NCBI GenBank assembly: GCA_022843175.1
Contig: JALHOE010000077.1
Span: 1-36,927 of the forward strand
Direction: 5' to 3'
DNA length: 36,927 bases
DNA from: Deltaproteobacteria bacterium
GTDB lineage: Bacteria > Myxococcota_A > Polyangia > Polyangiales > JADJMO01
The translations under genes and the position numbers were made by a program. Positions within the stretch are counted from its first letter, which is position 1, and every line of letters starts with the position of its first letter. The notes below the pieces were generated by a model. The model was not told the origin of the DNA, made no database searches, and saw only the letters and a program-made list of their open reading frames with translations. Shown in pieces: positions 1 through 7,150 of the stretch.

Positions 1-1865
1 AGCGGCGCACCGTAGCGACCGCGGCCGCCGATGTAGAGCGCCGCGAGATCGGGGCCCACGGCGCGGCGCGGCGCGGGGCGGATGCGCAGCACGCGGCCGT
101 CGGGGATGCGCGCGTCGAGGCCCGCGATGGCGTGGTCGACTGGATCGGTGAACATGTCGACCGAGCCCGGACAGCCGGCGTCGATCCACGCGCCGAGCGT
201 CCCGCCGAGCGTCGCGGCGTCGAGGCCGAGCGTCGCGCCGTGCGCGCGCGCAGCCTGCTCGATCGATTCGAGGCGGGTGTCGGCCGTGGCGCGCGCGAGC
301 AGTGACGTAGCGTCGATCTCGATCGGCCCCGTCCACGCTTCCTCGCCCGGGTGGCGCGGCGTCTCCGCCGGGAACAGGTTGCCGAGGTTGAGGATCGAAC
401 GCGGATCGAACGCCCGCTTGAGCGCGCGCACCACGTCGATGCCGAGCCCGAGCTCCGCGCCGAGCTTCGGGGCCTTGGAGCGGCCGACGCCGTGGTGATG
501 CGAGAGGGTGCCGCCCGCCGCGATCGCCGCGTCGAGCGCGCTCGCCCACGCGCGGTCGTACTTGGCCCCCTGCGCCTCGGCCGACACGTCGGAGCCGGCG
601 AAGGTGAAGTAGATCGAGCAGCCGTCGGGGTACGCGTGGCTGAGGTGCGCCATCACGAACACCTCTTTGCCGAGCGCGTGGCGCACGCCGTCGTAGAGCG
701 CCTTGAGCTTCGACCAGGGCGCCGCGACCTCCATCGTGTCGAGGAAGAGGCCGCGCCGGATCGTGGGCGGCTGTCGGTAGCTCACCGAGTAGCGGTGCTG
801 GATCCAGTTCTGCGCCGGCCCCTCGCCGAGATCCTCTCCGCCGAGCTGCTCGACGATCGCCCGCGCGTGCGCGACGCCGTCGGTCGTCTCCTCGACGGTG
901 CCGTCGAACACCAGCACCAGCATCGCGTCGAACCCGCGCCCGGGCACGCGCCCCTCGAGCGCGTCGAGCACCGCGTTGAACGCGCGCGGCGAGCGCACGA
1001 GCGTCTGCAGGACCTTCGCGCCGCGGCCGATCTCGGCGACGCCCTTCTTCTGGCCCTTGCGCACCGACCCCTGGCGCGCGAGCGCGGCGTCGAACGGGTC
1101 GTAGAGGCGCGCCACCGCGGGCCTCAGGCCGGCCTGGAAGAACGCGCGCATCGCCTCCCAACCGCCCTCGGTGGTGCGGAAGCCGAAGCTCGCGAACCCG
1201 CGCGAGGCCGGCGCGGGGTGGAGCCGCATCTTGGCCGAGGTGATGACGCCAAGCGTGCCCTCGCTCCCGACGATGAGCGGGATGAGATCGACGTCGCTGC
1301 GACGGCGCTTGAGGTGCGCGACGTTGCCGCGGCCGTCGATCAGCTCGAGATCGACGACCATGTCCTCGATCTTTCCGTATTTGCCGCTGGCCTGACCGGC
1401 GCCGCGCGCGGCGATCCACCCGCCGACCGTGGAGCAGAGGATCGACGACGGGAAGTGCCCGATGGTGAAGCCCGCGCGCTGCAGATCCTCCTCGAGGGTG
1501 ATGCCCATCGCGCCCGCTTCGACGTCGAGGGTGGGGCCCTCGGCGTCGAGCGCGCGCCACTTCTTCATGCGCTTGAGGTCGACGACGACGGTGCGCTCGT
1601 CGGGGAGGATCCCCGCGCACACGCCCGAGCCGGCCCCGAACGGCACGATCGGAACGCCCTCGCGGGCGCACCAGCCGACGACGCGCGCGGCCTCTTCTGT
1701 GGTGGTCGGCCACGCGATCGCCCGGGGCCGCGTGCCCGCCGCGCGCCCCTCGCGGAGCTCGATCAGATGCCGCGGCCACAGATCGCGCGCATACGCCACG
1801 CGATCGGCGTCGTTGGCCGAGACCACTACCTTCGTCGCGTCCGCGAGAGCACGTTCGACACTCAT
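1..1865 (-). CDS. AGPS-like FAD-linked oxidase with second FAD-domain-like segment (3' end off window)
   Basis: The ATG is at 1865; 621 codons are open to the left edge with no stop, so the C-terminus is missing. Residues about 45-210 form a PCMH-type FAD-binding domain: PFGAGSGVCAG (75-85), STVGGWIAARGAG (145-157), KYGKIEDMV (162-170) and IVGSEGTLGVI (198-208). SHHHGVGR at 455-462 is the signature of alkyl-dihydroxyacetonephosphate synthase, the FAD enzyme that makes ether lipids, and of its relatives. Ether lipids are known from myxobacteria, so that role is possible but not proven. Family members normally end soon after the segment ending in NLGNLFP. Here another stretch follows, with TLGGTLGAWIDAG (about 551-563), a DPVDHAIAGLDARIPDGRVLR segment split around 575-595, and LYIGGRGRYG (about 610-619). 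It reads like the start of a second FAD-binding domain. The gene is the last of a minus-strand run from mazG. Confidence is high for the family and moderate for the substrate. Confidence 0.85.
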   Translation of the reverse strand, partial: MSVERALADATKVVVSANDADRVAYARDLWPRHLIELREGRAAGTRPRAIAWPTTTEEAARVVGWCAREGVPIVPFGAGSGVCAGILPDERTVVVDLKRMKKWRALDAEGPTLDVEAGAMGITLEEDLQRAGFTIGHFPSSILCSTVGGWIAARGAGQASGKYGKIEDMVVDLELIDGRGNVAHLKRRRSDVDLIPLIVGSEGTLGVITSAKMRLHPAPASRGFASFGFRTTEGGWEAMRAFFQAGLRPAVARLYDPFDAALARQGSVRKGQKKGVAEIGRGAKVLQTLVRSPRAFNAVLDALEGRVPGRGFDAMLVLVFDGTVEETTDGVAHARAIVEQLGGEDLGEGPAQNWIQHRYSVSYRQPPTIRRGLFLDTMEVAAPWSKLKALYDGVRHALGKEVFVMAHLSHAYPDGCSIYFTFAGSDVSAEAQGAKYDRAWASALDAAIAAGGTLSHHHGVGRSKAPKLGAELGLGIDVVRALKRAFDPRSILNLGNLFPAETPRHPGEEAWTGPIEIDATSLLARATADTRLESIEQAARAHGATLGLDAATLGGTLGAWIDAGCPGSVDMFTDPVDHAIAGLDARIPDGRVLRIRPAPRRAVGPDLAALYIGGRGRYGAP

Positions 1866-1898
1866 ACGGCCGCGGAGTCTAGCGGAGATCGACGGGGC

Positions 1899-2819
1899 TC
1901 AGCGCTTCTCGTGGCAGAACAAGCAACCCCAGGGCTGGTTGGCGTAGGCGATGTCGAAGGCGCCCTTGTCCTCGCCGCGCGCGGCGAACTTCCCGAGGAA
2001 GCCGTCGAGGTCCTTGGACGCGGCCTCGGCGACGTTTCGGTAGGGCCACTCCTTCGCGCCCGCTGCCGCGAGGGCCTCGTCGAGGTACTGCTTCGCCTTC
2101 TCGCGGTTGCCCACGCGCGCGTACGCCTCGGCGAAGTGGAACGCGAGCCCCGGCCTCGCCCACGGTGAGTGCGCGGTGTTCTGCTTGCAGAAGTCGGGAC
2201 CCTCGCACTTCCACACGTCGAGCAGCGCCACCGTGCGCTGCGGGACCTTCGTGGAGAGCGGGAACCCGATGGTCGTGCCGGAGAGCGAGAGCGTGTTGCC
2301 CATCGGGCTCTTGGCGACGTTCTCGAAGCCGCGCTCGGCGAGCGGCACCGCGGCGTCCCAGTCGCCGAGGACCGCGAAGATCGCCATGTCCATCGTGTCC
2401 TTCCAGGGCGCGATGATCCCGTTGCTCGGATCGAGCTCCATCGCCTTGTCGAACTCGCCGATGATCAGCTCCGAGGCCTTGAGCATGAAGTCGCTCTGCC
2501 CGTTCTCGAGCGCCATCGCGAGTCGGATCTGACCGAGCCGGAAGCGCACCCGCGACATCCCGACCTTGTTGGTCGGCGCGGGGAACGCCGCGACGGTGCG
2601 CATGAGCATCGCCTCGGAGTCGCGCCGCGGCTCGATGGCCGGCTGCTGAAACGCCGTCCAGAACCGTTGCTCGGTGCAGTCGAACGTCGCGCCCTCGGCG
2701 AGCCCGCGACAGTCGGCCGGATACACCGGCGCCGCCGCGGGCGCGGGCTCGACGCTGCACGACGACAGCCCCAACGCCAACACCGACGCGCCGAAGAGCC
2801 AAAGACCGCGCGCGCTCAC
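1899..2819 (-). CDS. Lipoprotein with C-terminal CxxCH motif
   Basis: 306 residues. A hydrophobic N-terminus ends in a lipobox, LSSC (18-21), so export and lipid attachment at Cys21 are expected. The body is mostly helical with alternating Ala/Leu/Glu patterns like TPR repeats, for example residues near EAYARVGNREKAKQYLDEAL. The protein ends in CLFCHEKR: Cys299-Cys302-His303 is a CxxCH motif, the site of covalent haem c attachment in cytochromes c, placed at the extreme C-terminus. There is only one such motif and no obvious distal Met, so haem binding is a hypothesis. The start is GTG at 2819, overlapping the stop of the upstream lipoprotein gene by four bases (GTGA), which indicates translational coupling. 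The family is not recognised. Confidence 0.85.
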   Translation of the reverse strand: MSARGLWLFGASVLALGLSSCSVEPAPAAAPVYPADCRGLAEGATFDCTEQRFWTAFQQPAIEPRRDSEAMLMRTVAAFPAPTNKVGMSRVRFRLGQIRLAMALENGQSDFMLKASELIIGEFDKAMELDPSNGIIAPWKDTMDMAIFAVLGDWDAAVPLAERGFENVAKSPMGNTLSLSGTTIGFPLSTKVPQRTVALLDVWKCEGPDFCKQNTAHSPWARPGLAFHFAEAYARVGNREKAKQYLDEALAAAGAKEWPYRNVAEAASKDLDGFLGKFAARGEDKGAFDIAYANQPWGCLFCHEKR

Positions 2820-3424
2820 GGGATCGCCGCGTTGAGCTGGAGGTCCAACTTGGTGTCGGCCGGGACCCTCACCTTCACCCCGGAGAACGCGGGGATCTCG
2901 ATGGTCACGAGATCTCCCTTGTCCGGCGCCGGGCTGGTGGCCGAAGCGGTCTTGTTGTCGTCGAGGAACGCGACCACCTGGCGCTCGGTCGGCGACGGCG
3001 GGATGCCGTCGATCCGGTAGGGGATCGAGACGCCGTCGGGGTTCATGTCGACGTTCTCGATCAGCGCACGCGCGACGAGCTTCGCGCCCATCATGTCGGT
3101 GATCGGGTTGCCGTCGAAGAGCGCGATGTAGAGGTTGCCCTTGCCGCCGGCGCTCGGCTTGGTGCCGGCCTTGCGGGTGACCTTGCCCGAGAGCGACGCG
3201 CCGCTCGCGGTCTCGCTCACCGCGCCGTCTCCGACCGCGCTGTCTCCGGTCGCGCTGCCGGTGTCGGTCGGCGCCGAGCCCGAGTCGGTGACCGCGGCGC
3301 CGCTGTCGACGGCGACGCCGGTGTCACTCGGCGCGACGCCGGAGTCGGCGGTGATGTCGGCCGGCTCCCCGGAGGAGCCGCACCCGAGGGCGAACAGCGC
3401 GAACGCTAACCACACGTGCTTCAT
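2816..3424 (-). CDS. Lipoprotein with Asp/Ser/Thr-rich linker
   Basis: 202 residues. The N-terminus MKHVWLAFALFALGC is a signal peptide ending in a lipobox-like ALGC with Cys15. Residues about 16-75 are a low-complexity linker of Asp, Ser, Thr, Gly and Ala (DSGxxxTDSGS-type units), typical of myxobacterial surface lipoproteins. The rest (about 76-202) is beta-rich, beginning near LSGKVTRKAG and containing YIALFDG and VVAFLDDN. This suggests an Ig-like or carboxypeptidase-regulatory-type fold rather than an enzyme. No catalytic motif is visible. The stop codon overlaps the GTG start of the following lipoprotein gene, so the two are probably co-translated and may act together at the outer membrane. 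Function unknown. Confidence 0.85.
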   Translation of the reverse strand: MKHVWLAFALFALGCGSSGEPADITADSGVAPSDTGVAVDSGAAVTDSGSAPTDTGSATGDSAVGDGAVSETASGASLSGKVTRKAGTKPSAGGKGNLYIALFDGNPITDMMGAKLVARALIENVDMNPDGVSIPYRIDGIPPSPTERQVVAFLDDNKTASATSPAPDKGDLVTIEIPAFSGVKVRVPADTKLDLQLNAAIP

Positions 3425-3457
3425 GAGCGCGCTGTTGACCCATGTTTTCCCGGATGT

Positions 3458-3473
3458 CGAGCGCGCGCGCTCG
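3458..3473. repeat. Perfect 16-bp GC palindrome after mazG
   Basis: CGAGCGCGCGCGCTCG is a perfect palindrome three bases beyond the mazG stop codon, between mazG and the lipoprotein gene on the same strand. It could form a hairpin at the mazG 3' end. No U-run follows in the direction of transcription, so an intrinsic terminator is not well supported. Alternating CG runs also occur by chance in DNA of this composition. Confidence 0.4.
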
Positions 3474-3475
3474 GC

Positions 3476-4399
3476 TTATTTGGGAAGCTTTTTGCGCTCT
3501 TCCCAGTAGCGGTCCATCAGCTCGAGCGACGGTTTGTTGCCGAAACCGCCGTGATCCTCGCGCACTTTCTGCTCGACGTACGCGAAGCGGTTGGTGAACT
3601 TATCTATGGTCCGGCGCAATGCCGCCTCGGCGTCGATCCCCGCCGAGCCCTCGGCCGGGAGGTGGCGCGCGAGGTTGACGAGCGCGAACAGCACGTCGCC
3701 GAGCTCGTCCTCCATCGCGTTCGAATCGCCGCTCGCGATCGCCGCGTCGAGCTCGGCGAGCTCCTCTTTGACCTTGGCGCGCGAGCCCTCGACGGTCGGC
3801 CAGTCGAAGCCGACGCGCGCGACCTTCTCGCCAATCCGCTGCGCGCGCACGAGCGCGGGCAGCGAGCGCGGCACGCCGTCGAGCAGGCCGCGGTCCTTCT
3901 TCTCGACCGCCTTCTGTCGCTCCCAATTGCGGAGCACCTCGGCCGCGTCCTCGACCGCCGGCTTCGGCCCGCGCGAGCCGTCGGCGTGGGTGACGCCGAA
4001 GACGTGCGGATGCCTGCGCACGAGCTTGTCGACGATGCCGGCGATGACGTCGTCGGGACCGAAGTCCCCCTTGCGACGCGCGATCTCTGCTTGGAACACG
4101 ACCTGGAGGAGCAGATCGCCGAGCTCCTCGCGGAGGTGGACCGCGTCGCCGGACTCGATCGCGTCGATCACCTCGCACGCCTCTTCGAGCACGTAGCGCT
4201 TGAGCGAGTCCGGCGTCTGCTCGCGGTCCCACGGACAGCCGTCGGGGGCGAGGAGCGCGCGCATCAGCGCGACGAGCCGGGGGAGGGTCTCTCCGATCTG
4301 ACGATCGATCGGGAGGTCCGGGGCCTTTTCGGTGGGATCGGGGAGGCTGACGTTGGGCGCGAGCGGGCCGGAGCGATCGGGCACGCGGCTTTTGACCAT
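3476..4399 (-). CDS. mazG: Nucleoside triphosphate pyrophosphohydrolase MazG
   Basis: 307 residues from ATG at 4399. MazG hydrolyses NTPs and dNTPs to NMP and pyrophosphate, a house-cleaning role that also affects (p)ppGpp-dependent stress responses in some bacteria. The CPWDREQT motif is followed by the first metal-binding set EEACE (72-76) and EELGD (91-95). A second MazG domain carries KEELAEL and EDELGD, then the family ending ELMDRYWEERKK. The N-terminus is about 35 residues longer than the usual enterobacterial start and is unconserved in look. A further in-frame ATG at 4453 would add 18 residues but would overlap the divergent Omp85-like gene, which starts at 4432; 4399 was preferred for that reason. 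No toxin-antitoxin partner is adjacent, so this is the housekeeping type. Confidence 0.95.
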   Translation of the reverse strand: MVKSRVPDRSGPLAPNVSLPDPTEKAPDLPIDRQIGETLPRLVALMRALLAPDGCPWDREQTPDSLKRYVLEEACEVIDAIESGDAVHLREELGDLLLQVVFQAEIARRKGDFGPDDVIAGIVDKLVRRHPHVFGVTHADGSRGPKPAVEDAAEVLRNWERQKAVEKKDRGLLDGVPRSLPALVRAQRIGEKVARVGFDWPTVEGSRAKVKEELAELDAAIASGDSNAMEDELGDVLFALVNLARHLPAEGSAGIDAEAALRRTIDKFTNRFAYVEQKVREDHGGFGNKPSLELMDRYWEERKKLPK

Positions 4400-4431
4400 G
4401 GATCGCGACGGAGTGGTAGCGTCAATGGGTC

Positions 4432-6126
4432 GTGCGTCGAAGGACACGAGCATGGGCTCTCGGGGGGACCGTCCTTCTGCCGATGCTCGGATTGCTGGGG
4501 CGCGCGGGGGCGCAGTCGGCGGAGGGCGCTGCGGGTGCGTCTGCGTCTGCGTCTGCGCCTGCGCCTGCGTCTGCGCCTGCGTCTGCGTCTGCGTCTGCGT
4601 CTGCGCCTGCGTCTGCGTCTGCGTCTGCGTCTGCGCCCGGGCCTGCGTCTGCGTCTGCGCCCGGGCCTGCGTCTGCGCCTGCGCCCGGGCCTGCGTCTGC
4701 GCCCGGGCCCGAGCCTTGTGCCGTGTGCGAGTCGGCCGAGAGTGGCAAGCTCGGGGTTCGGTACGAGCTCGAGGCGATTCGGATTCGCGGGAACGGGCGC
4801 ACGCGGGCGCGGACGATCCTTCGTTACGTGCCCTTTCGCCAGGGCGACGAGATCGATCTCGACGATCCGCGGCTCGAGCTCACCCGCTATCGCCTGCTCG
4901 GCACCGGCTACTTCGCGGACGTGCAGCTCTCGCTCACGCGCGGCTCGCGCAAGGGGGCGGTCAACCTCGACATCGACGTCGTCGAACGCAACACCATCGT
5001 CATCAACGACGTCTGGCTCGGCCTCTCCGCCGACGCCACGCCCGAGGGCGAGTCGCGGCCGCTCACCGCCTACGGCGGCGCCGACGTCGCGGAGACCAAC
5101 TTCCTCGGGACCGGCATCCTCCTCGGCGGCGCGCTCGCGGTCGCCGATCGCCAGAGCGCGTATCGGGTCAACTTCGTCGACCCCTCGTTCCTCGGCAGCA
5201 AGTGGATCGTCTCGACGTCGTTCGTCTTCAACGACGCGCGCGACTTCATGGGCACGCGCGACGTGCTGTTCGATTCGCCGCCGGGCGATCCCGAGCGGAC
5301 CGACTACGCCGTCGTGAAGTACCGTCGCCGCGGCGGCGTCCTCGGCCTCGGCTACGATCTCTCGCCGAGCACGCGCATCTTCGCGCGCTACCACCTCGAG
5401 GTCCTCGACGCGCGCATGCCGCTCGCCGCGTCGCACCGTCGCGGCCTCGACATCGAGCCGATCGACTTCCACCTGCTCTCGGGCCGGTCGCTCCTCTCGT
5501 ATCTCTCGGTCCAGCTCGACGACGACACCCGCGACGACCCGGTGCTTCCCTCGCGGGGGCACCACCTGCAGCTCGCCGGCGACTTCGCGCTCACCTCGCT
5601 CGGCAGCGACTACGGGTTCCTCCGCGCGCAGGCGCGCGGCTCGCAGTGGTGGCGGGTCGGATACCGCGAGCACGTGTTCCGCCTCGACGGGTTCGCCGGC
5701 GCGGTCGTCGGCGACGCGCCGCTCTTCATGCGGTTCTTCGTCGGCGACTTCTCCGACTTCCTCCCCAACCGCGTCCTCGATCTCAACTTCGATCGCCGTC
5801 CGCCGCCCAACTTCCTCCGCACCAGCATCGTCGAGATGCGCTACGAGGAGTTCGCCGCGCGCCTGGTCGGCGAGTACCGCATCCCGATCCACCGCAGCCA
5901 TCGCAGCGTGTATGGCGTCGACCTCTTCGCGTCGGCCGGGTTCTTCTCGATGCTCTCGCGCCGCGACGTGATCGCGCCGGCGCGCGGGTACAACGGCTTC
6001 GCGAAGTTCCCGGTCGATCTCACCTTCAACCTCGGCGTCCGGATCAGCACCAAGGCGGGCGGGTTCGTGCTGCAGCTCGCCAACGCCATCGGGTTCTTCC
6101 CGATCCGCAGCGGGGGCGGGCTGTGA
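4432..6126 (+). CDS. Omp85/BamA-like outer membrane protein with POTRA domain
   Basis: 564 residues from GTG at 4432. A signal peptide ends near GRAGAQ. Residues about 36-95 are an Ala-Ser/Ala-Pro repeat encoded by a hexanucleotide repeat. A single POTRA-like domain follows (about 104-195: IRIRGNGRTRARTIL, RLLGTGYFADVQLSL, DIDVVERN). The rest is a beta-barrel of the bacterial surface antigen type, with the typical DTRDDPVLPSRGHHLQLAGD segment. Proteins of this superfamily insert or export proteins across the outer membrane. One POTRA and 564 residues are fewer than in BamA, so this is an accessory paralogue. At the place where BamA has loop 6 with VRGF/Y, this protein reads FFVGDFSDFLPNRVL and the RGF/Y motif is not seen. 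It heads a coupled three-gene operon. It is divergent from mazG, with only 32 bp between the starts. Confidence 0.88.
   Translation: MRRRTRAWALGGTVLLPMLGLLGRAGAQSAEGAAGASASASAPAPASAPASASASASAPASASASASAPGPASASAPGPASAPAPGPASAPGPEPCAVCESAESGKLGVRYELEAIRIRGNGRTRARTILRYVPFRQGDEIDLDDPRLELTRYRLLGTGYFADVQLSLTRGSRKGAVNLDIDVVERNTIVINDVWLGLSADATPEGESRPLTAYGGADVAETNFLGTGILLGGALAVADRQSAYRVNFVDPSFLGSKWIVSTSFVFNDARDFMGTRDVLFDSPPGDPERTDYAVVKYRRRGGVLGLGYDLSPSTRIFARYHLEVLDARMPLAASHRRGLDIEPIDFHLLSGRSLLSYLSVQLDDDTRDDPVLPSRGHHLQLAGDFALTSLGSDYGFLRAQARGSQWWRVGYREHVFRLDGFAGAVVGDAPLFMRFFVGDFSDFLPNRVLDLNFDRRPPPNFLRTSIVEMRYEEFAARLVGEYRIPIHRSHRSVYGVDLFASAGFFSMLSRRDVIAPARGYNGFAKFPVDLTFNLGVRISTKAGGFVLQLANAIGFFPIRSGGGL
4537..4710 (+). 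repeat. In-frame hexanucleotide repeat (GCGTCT/GCGCCT)
   Basis: About 29 hexamers run in tandem, mainly GCGTCT and GCGCCT, with an interspersed GCGCCCGGGCCT variant toward the 3' end. They lie in the reading frame of the Omp85-like gene and encode Ala-Ser and Ala-Pro dipeptides. The unit is a multiple of three, so copy-number change would alter the length of the linker between signal peptide and POTRA domain without shifting the frame. Confidence 0.95.
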
Positions 6127-6743
6127 AGCGGGGCGTCGCGCTCTCCCTGGCGCTGCTCCTCGTCACCACCGACGCCGGAGCCCAGCTCGCCACGCGCCCC
6201 GCCACGTTCGGCTGGGACAAGACCAACGTGCTGCGCGGCACGTTCAGCTACCGCGACGCCATCGACGACAAGATCGCGAAGCGCCTCAAGCAGGGGCTCG
6301 CGGTCAACATCGTCATGCGCGGCTACGTCTACCGCAACGGCAACCCCGACCCGGTCGCGCTGACGGCGCACACCTGCAAGGTCGCCTACGATCTCTGGCA
6401 GGAGGTCTTCCTCGTCCTCGTCAACAACGTGAAGAAGCCCCCGGTGGTCAACCTCCAGGGCGTCTACCGCCTGTGCACGGACATGGTCGAGCTGCCGGTG
6501 AGCGATCGGGCGACGCTCAAGGGCAAGGGGAGCGACTACTACCTCGCGGTGAAGGTCGAGGTGAACCCGCCGAGCGAGAAGCTCCTCAAGGACATGGAGC
6601 GCTGGGTCACGCGGCCGCTCGGCGTCAGCGGCGGGCTGAGCGCGGGCGATGCGCTGTTCGCCACGTTCGTCTCGGTGTTCATGAAGAAGCAGGTCTCCGC
6701 CGACAAGGTGGTGGAGTTCAGGACCGGCACGTTCCCCCCGTGA
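6123..6743 (+). CDS. Secreted protein of unknown function in Omp85-like operon
   Basis: 206 residues from GTG at 6123, which overlaps the preceding stop as GTGA. A signal peptide is clear (MKRGVALSLALLLVTTDAGA), with probable cleavage after DAGA. The mature part is mixed alpha/beta: RGTFSYRDAIDDKIAKRLKQG, GYVYRNGN, TCKVAYDLWQEVF, YRLCTDMVELP, YYLAVKVEVNP. Two Cys residues could pair in the periplasm. The pattern of an antiparallel sheet built from two similar halves is loosely like DUF4390-type periplasmic proteins, but that is a weak resemblance. Position and coupling suggest it works with the Omp85-like protein, perhaps as a periplasmic partner or substrate. Family not firmly recognised. 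Confidence 0.85.
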   Translation: MKRGVALSLALLLVTTDAGAQLATRPATFGWDKTNVLRGTFSYRDAIDDKIAKRLKQGLAVNIVMRGYVYRNGNPDPVALTAHTCKVAYDLWQEVFLVLVNNVKKPPVVNLQGVYRLCTDMVELPVSDRATLKGKGSDYYLAVKVEVNPPSEKLLKDMERWVTRPLGVSGGLSAGDALFATFVSVFMKKQVSADKVVEFRTGTFPP

Positions 6744-7150
6744 CGCGTTGGCTCGCGAAGTTCGCACCCGAGCCGGGGGCCCCGCCCGCGCGCGTACGAC
6801 GCGTCGGCGCGCGCAACGCGCTCCTCGGGGCCTTCCTCATGGTGTTCGGCGTGCTGGTGGTGCTGTCGCTCGATCGCCTCGCGCGCGGCGCGCTCCTCGA
6901 CCCGCTCGCAGCCAAACCCTCGAAGCTGCGCGCGGTGAGCGGCGTGCCGGTGGTGGTCGGCTTCCTCGCGGTCGTCGTGGGCCTCTACCGCGCGATCACC
7001 GGGATCCATCCCGAGCGCGACGGCCAGTCGATCGGCGCAGCGATCGGGCGGCTGCTCCTCTCGTCGCTCATCGCCGCCGTGCTGCTCGCCGCGCTCGTGG
7101 TCGCCGTTACTGCAGCCGCCAGCCGCCGTGGATGGGGACCCGCACCGTAA
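6740..7150 (+). CDS. Small inner-membrane protein, third gene of Omp85-like operon
   Basis: 136 residues from GTG at 6740, overlapping the preceding stop as GTGA. Three hydrophobic segments are visible: about 25-45 (ALLGAFLMVFGVLVVLSL), about 69-86 (VPVVVGFLAVVVGLYRAI) and about 105-127 (LLLSSLIAAVLLAALVVAV). Short charged loops separate them, so an integral inner-membrane protein is expected. No enzymatic motif is present. The two GTGA overlaps make the three genes one translationally coupled set reaching from the inner membrane (this protein) through the periplasm to the outer membrane. Its 3' end overlaps the convergent TonB-like gene by 44 bp. Function unknown. Confidence 0.8.
   Translation: MTRWLAKFAPEPGAPPARVRRVGARNALLGAFLMVFGVLVVLSLDRLARGALLDPLAAKPSKLRAVSGVPVVVGFLAVVVGLYRAITGIHPERDGQSIGAAIGRLLLSSLIAAVLLAALVVAVTAAASRRGWGPAP

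Noticed and set aside
351-2168. A long plus-strand frame over the left-edge FAD oxidase
   Set aside because: Its translation is Arg/Ala/Glu-rich without motifs, while the minus strand carries clear FAD-domain and HHHGVG motifs.
4400-4453. Upstream in-frame ATG for mazG at 4453
   Set aside because: It would overlap the divergent GTG start at 4432 and adds residues without family character, though a short SD-like GAGAG is nearby.
4537-4710. Phase-variable on/off switch
   Set aside because: The repeat unit is six bases, so slippage cannot shift the reading frame.
4264-5901. A long minus-strand frame with a poly-Arg tract opposite the hexamer repeat
   Set aside because: It is the antisense of the Omp85-like gene; the Arg run is only the complement of the GCGTCT repeat.
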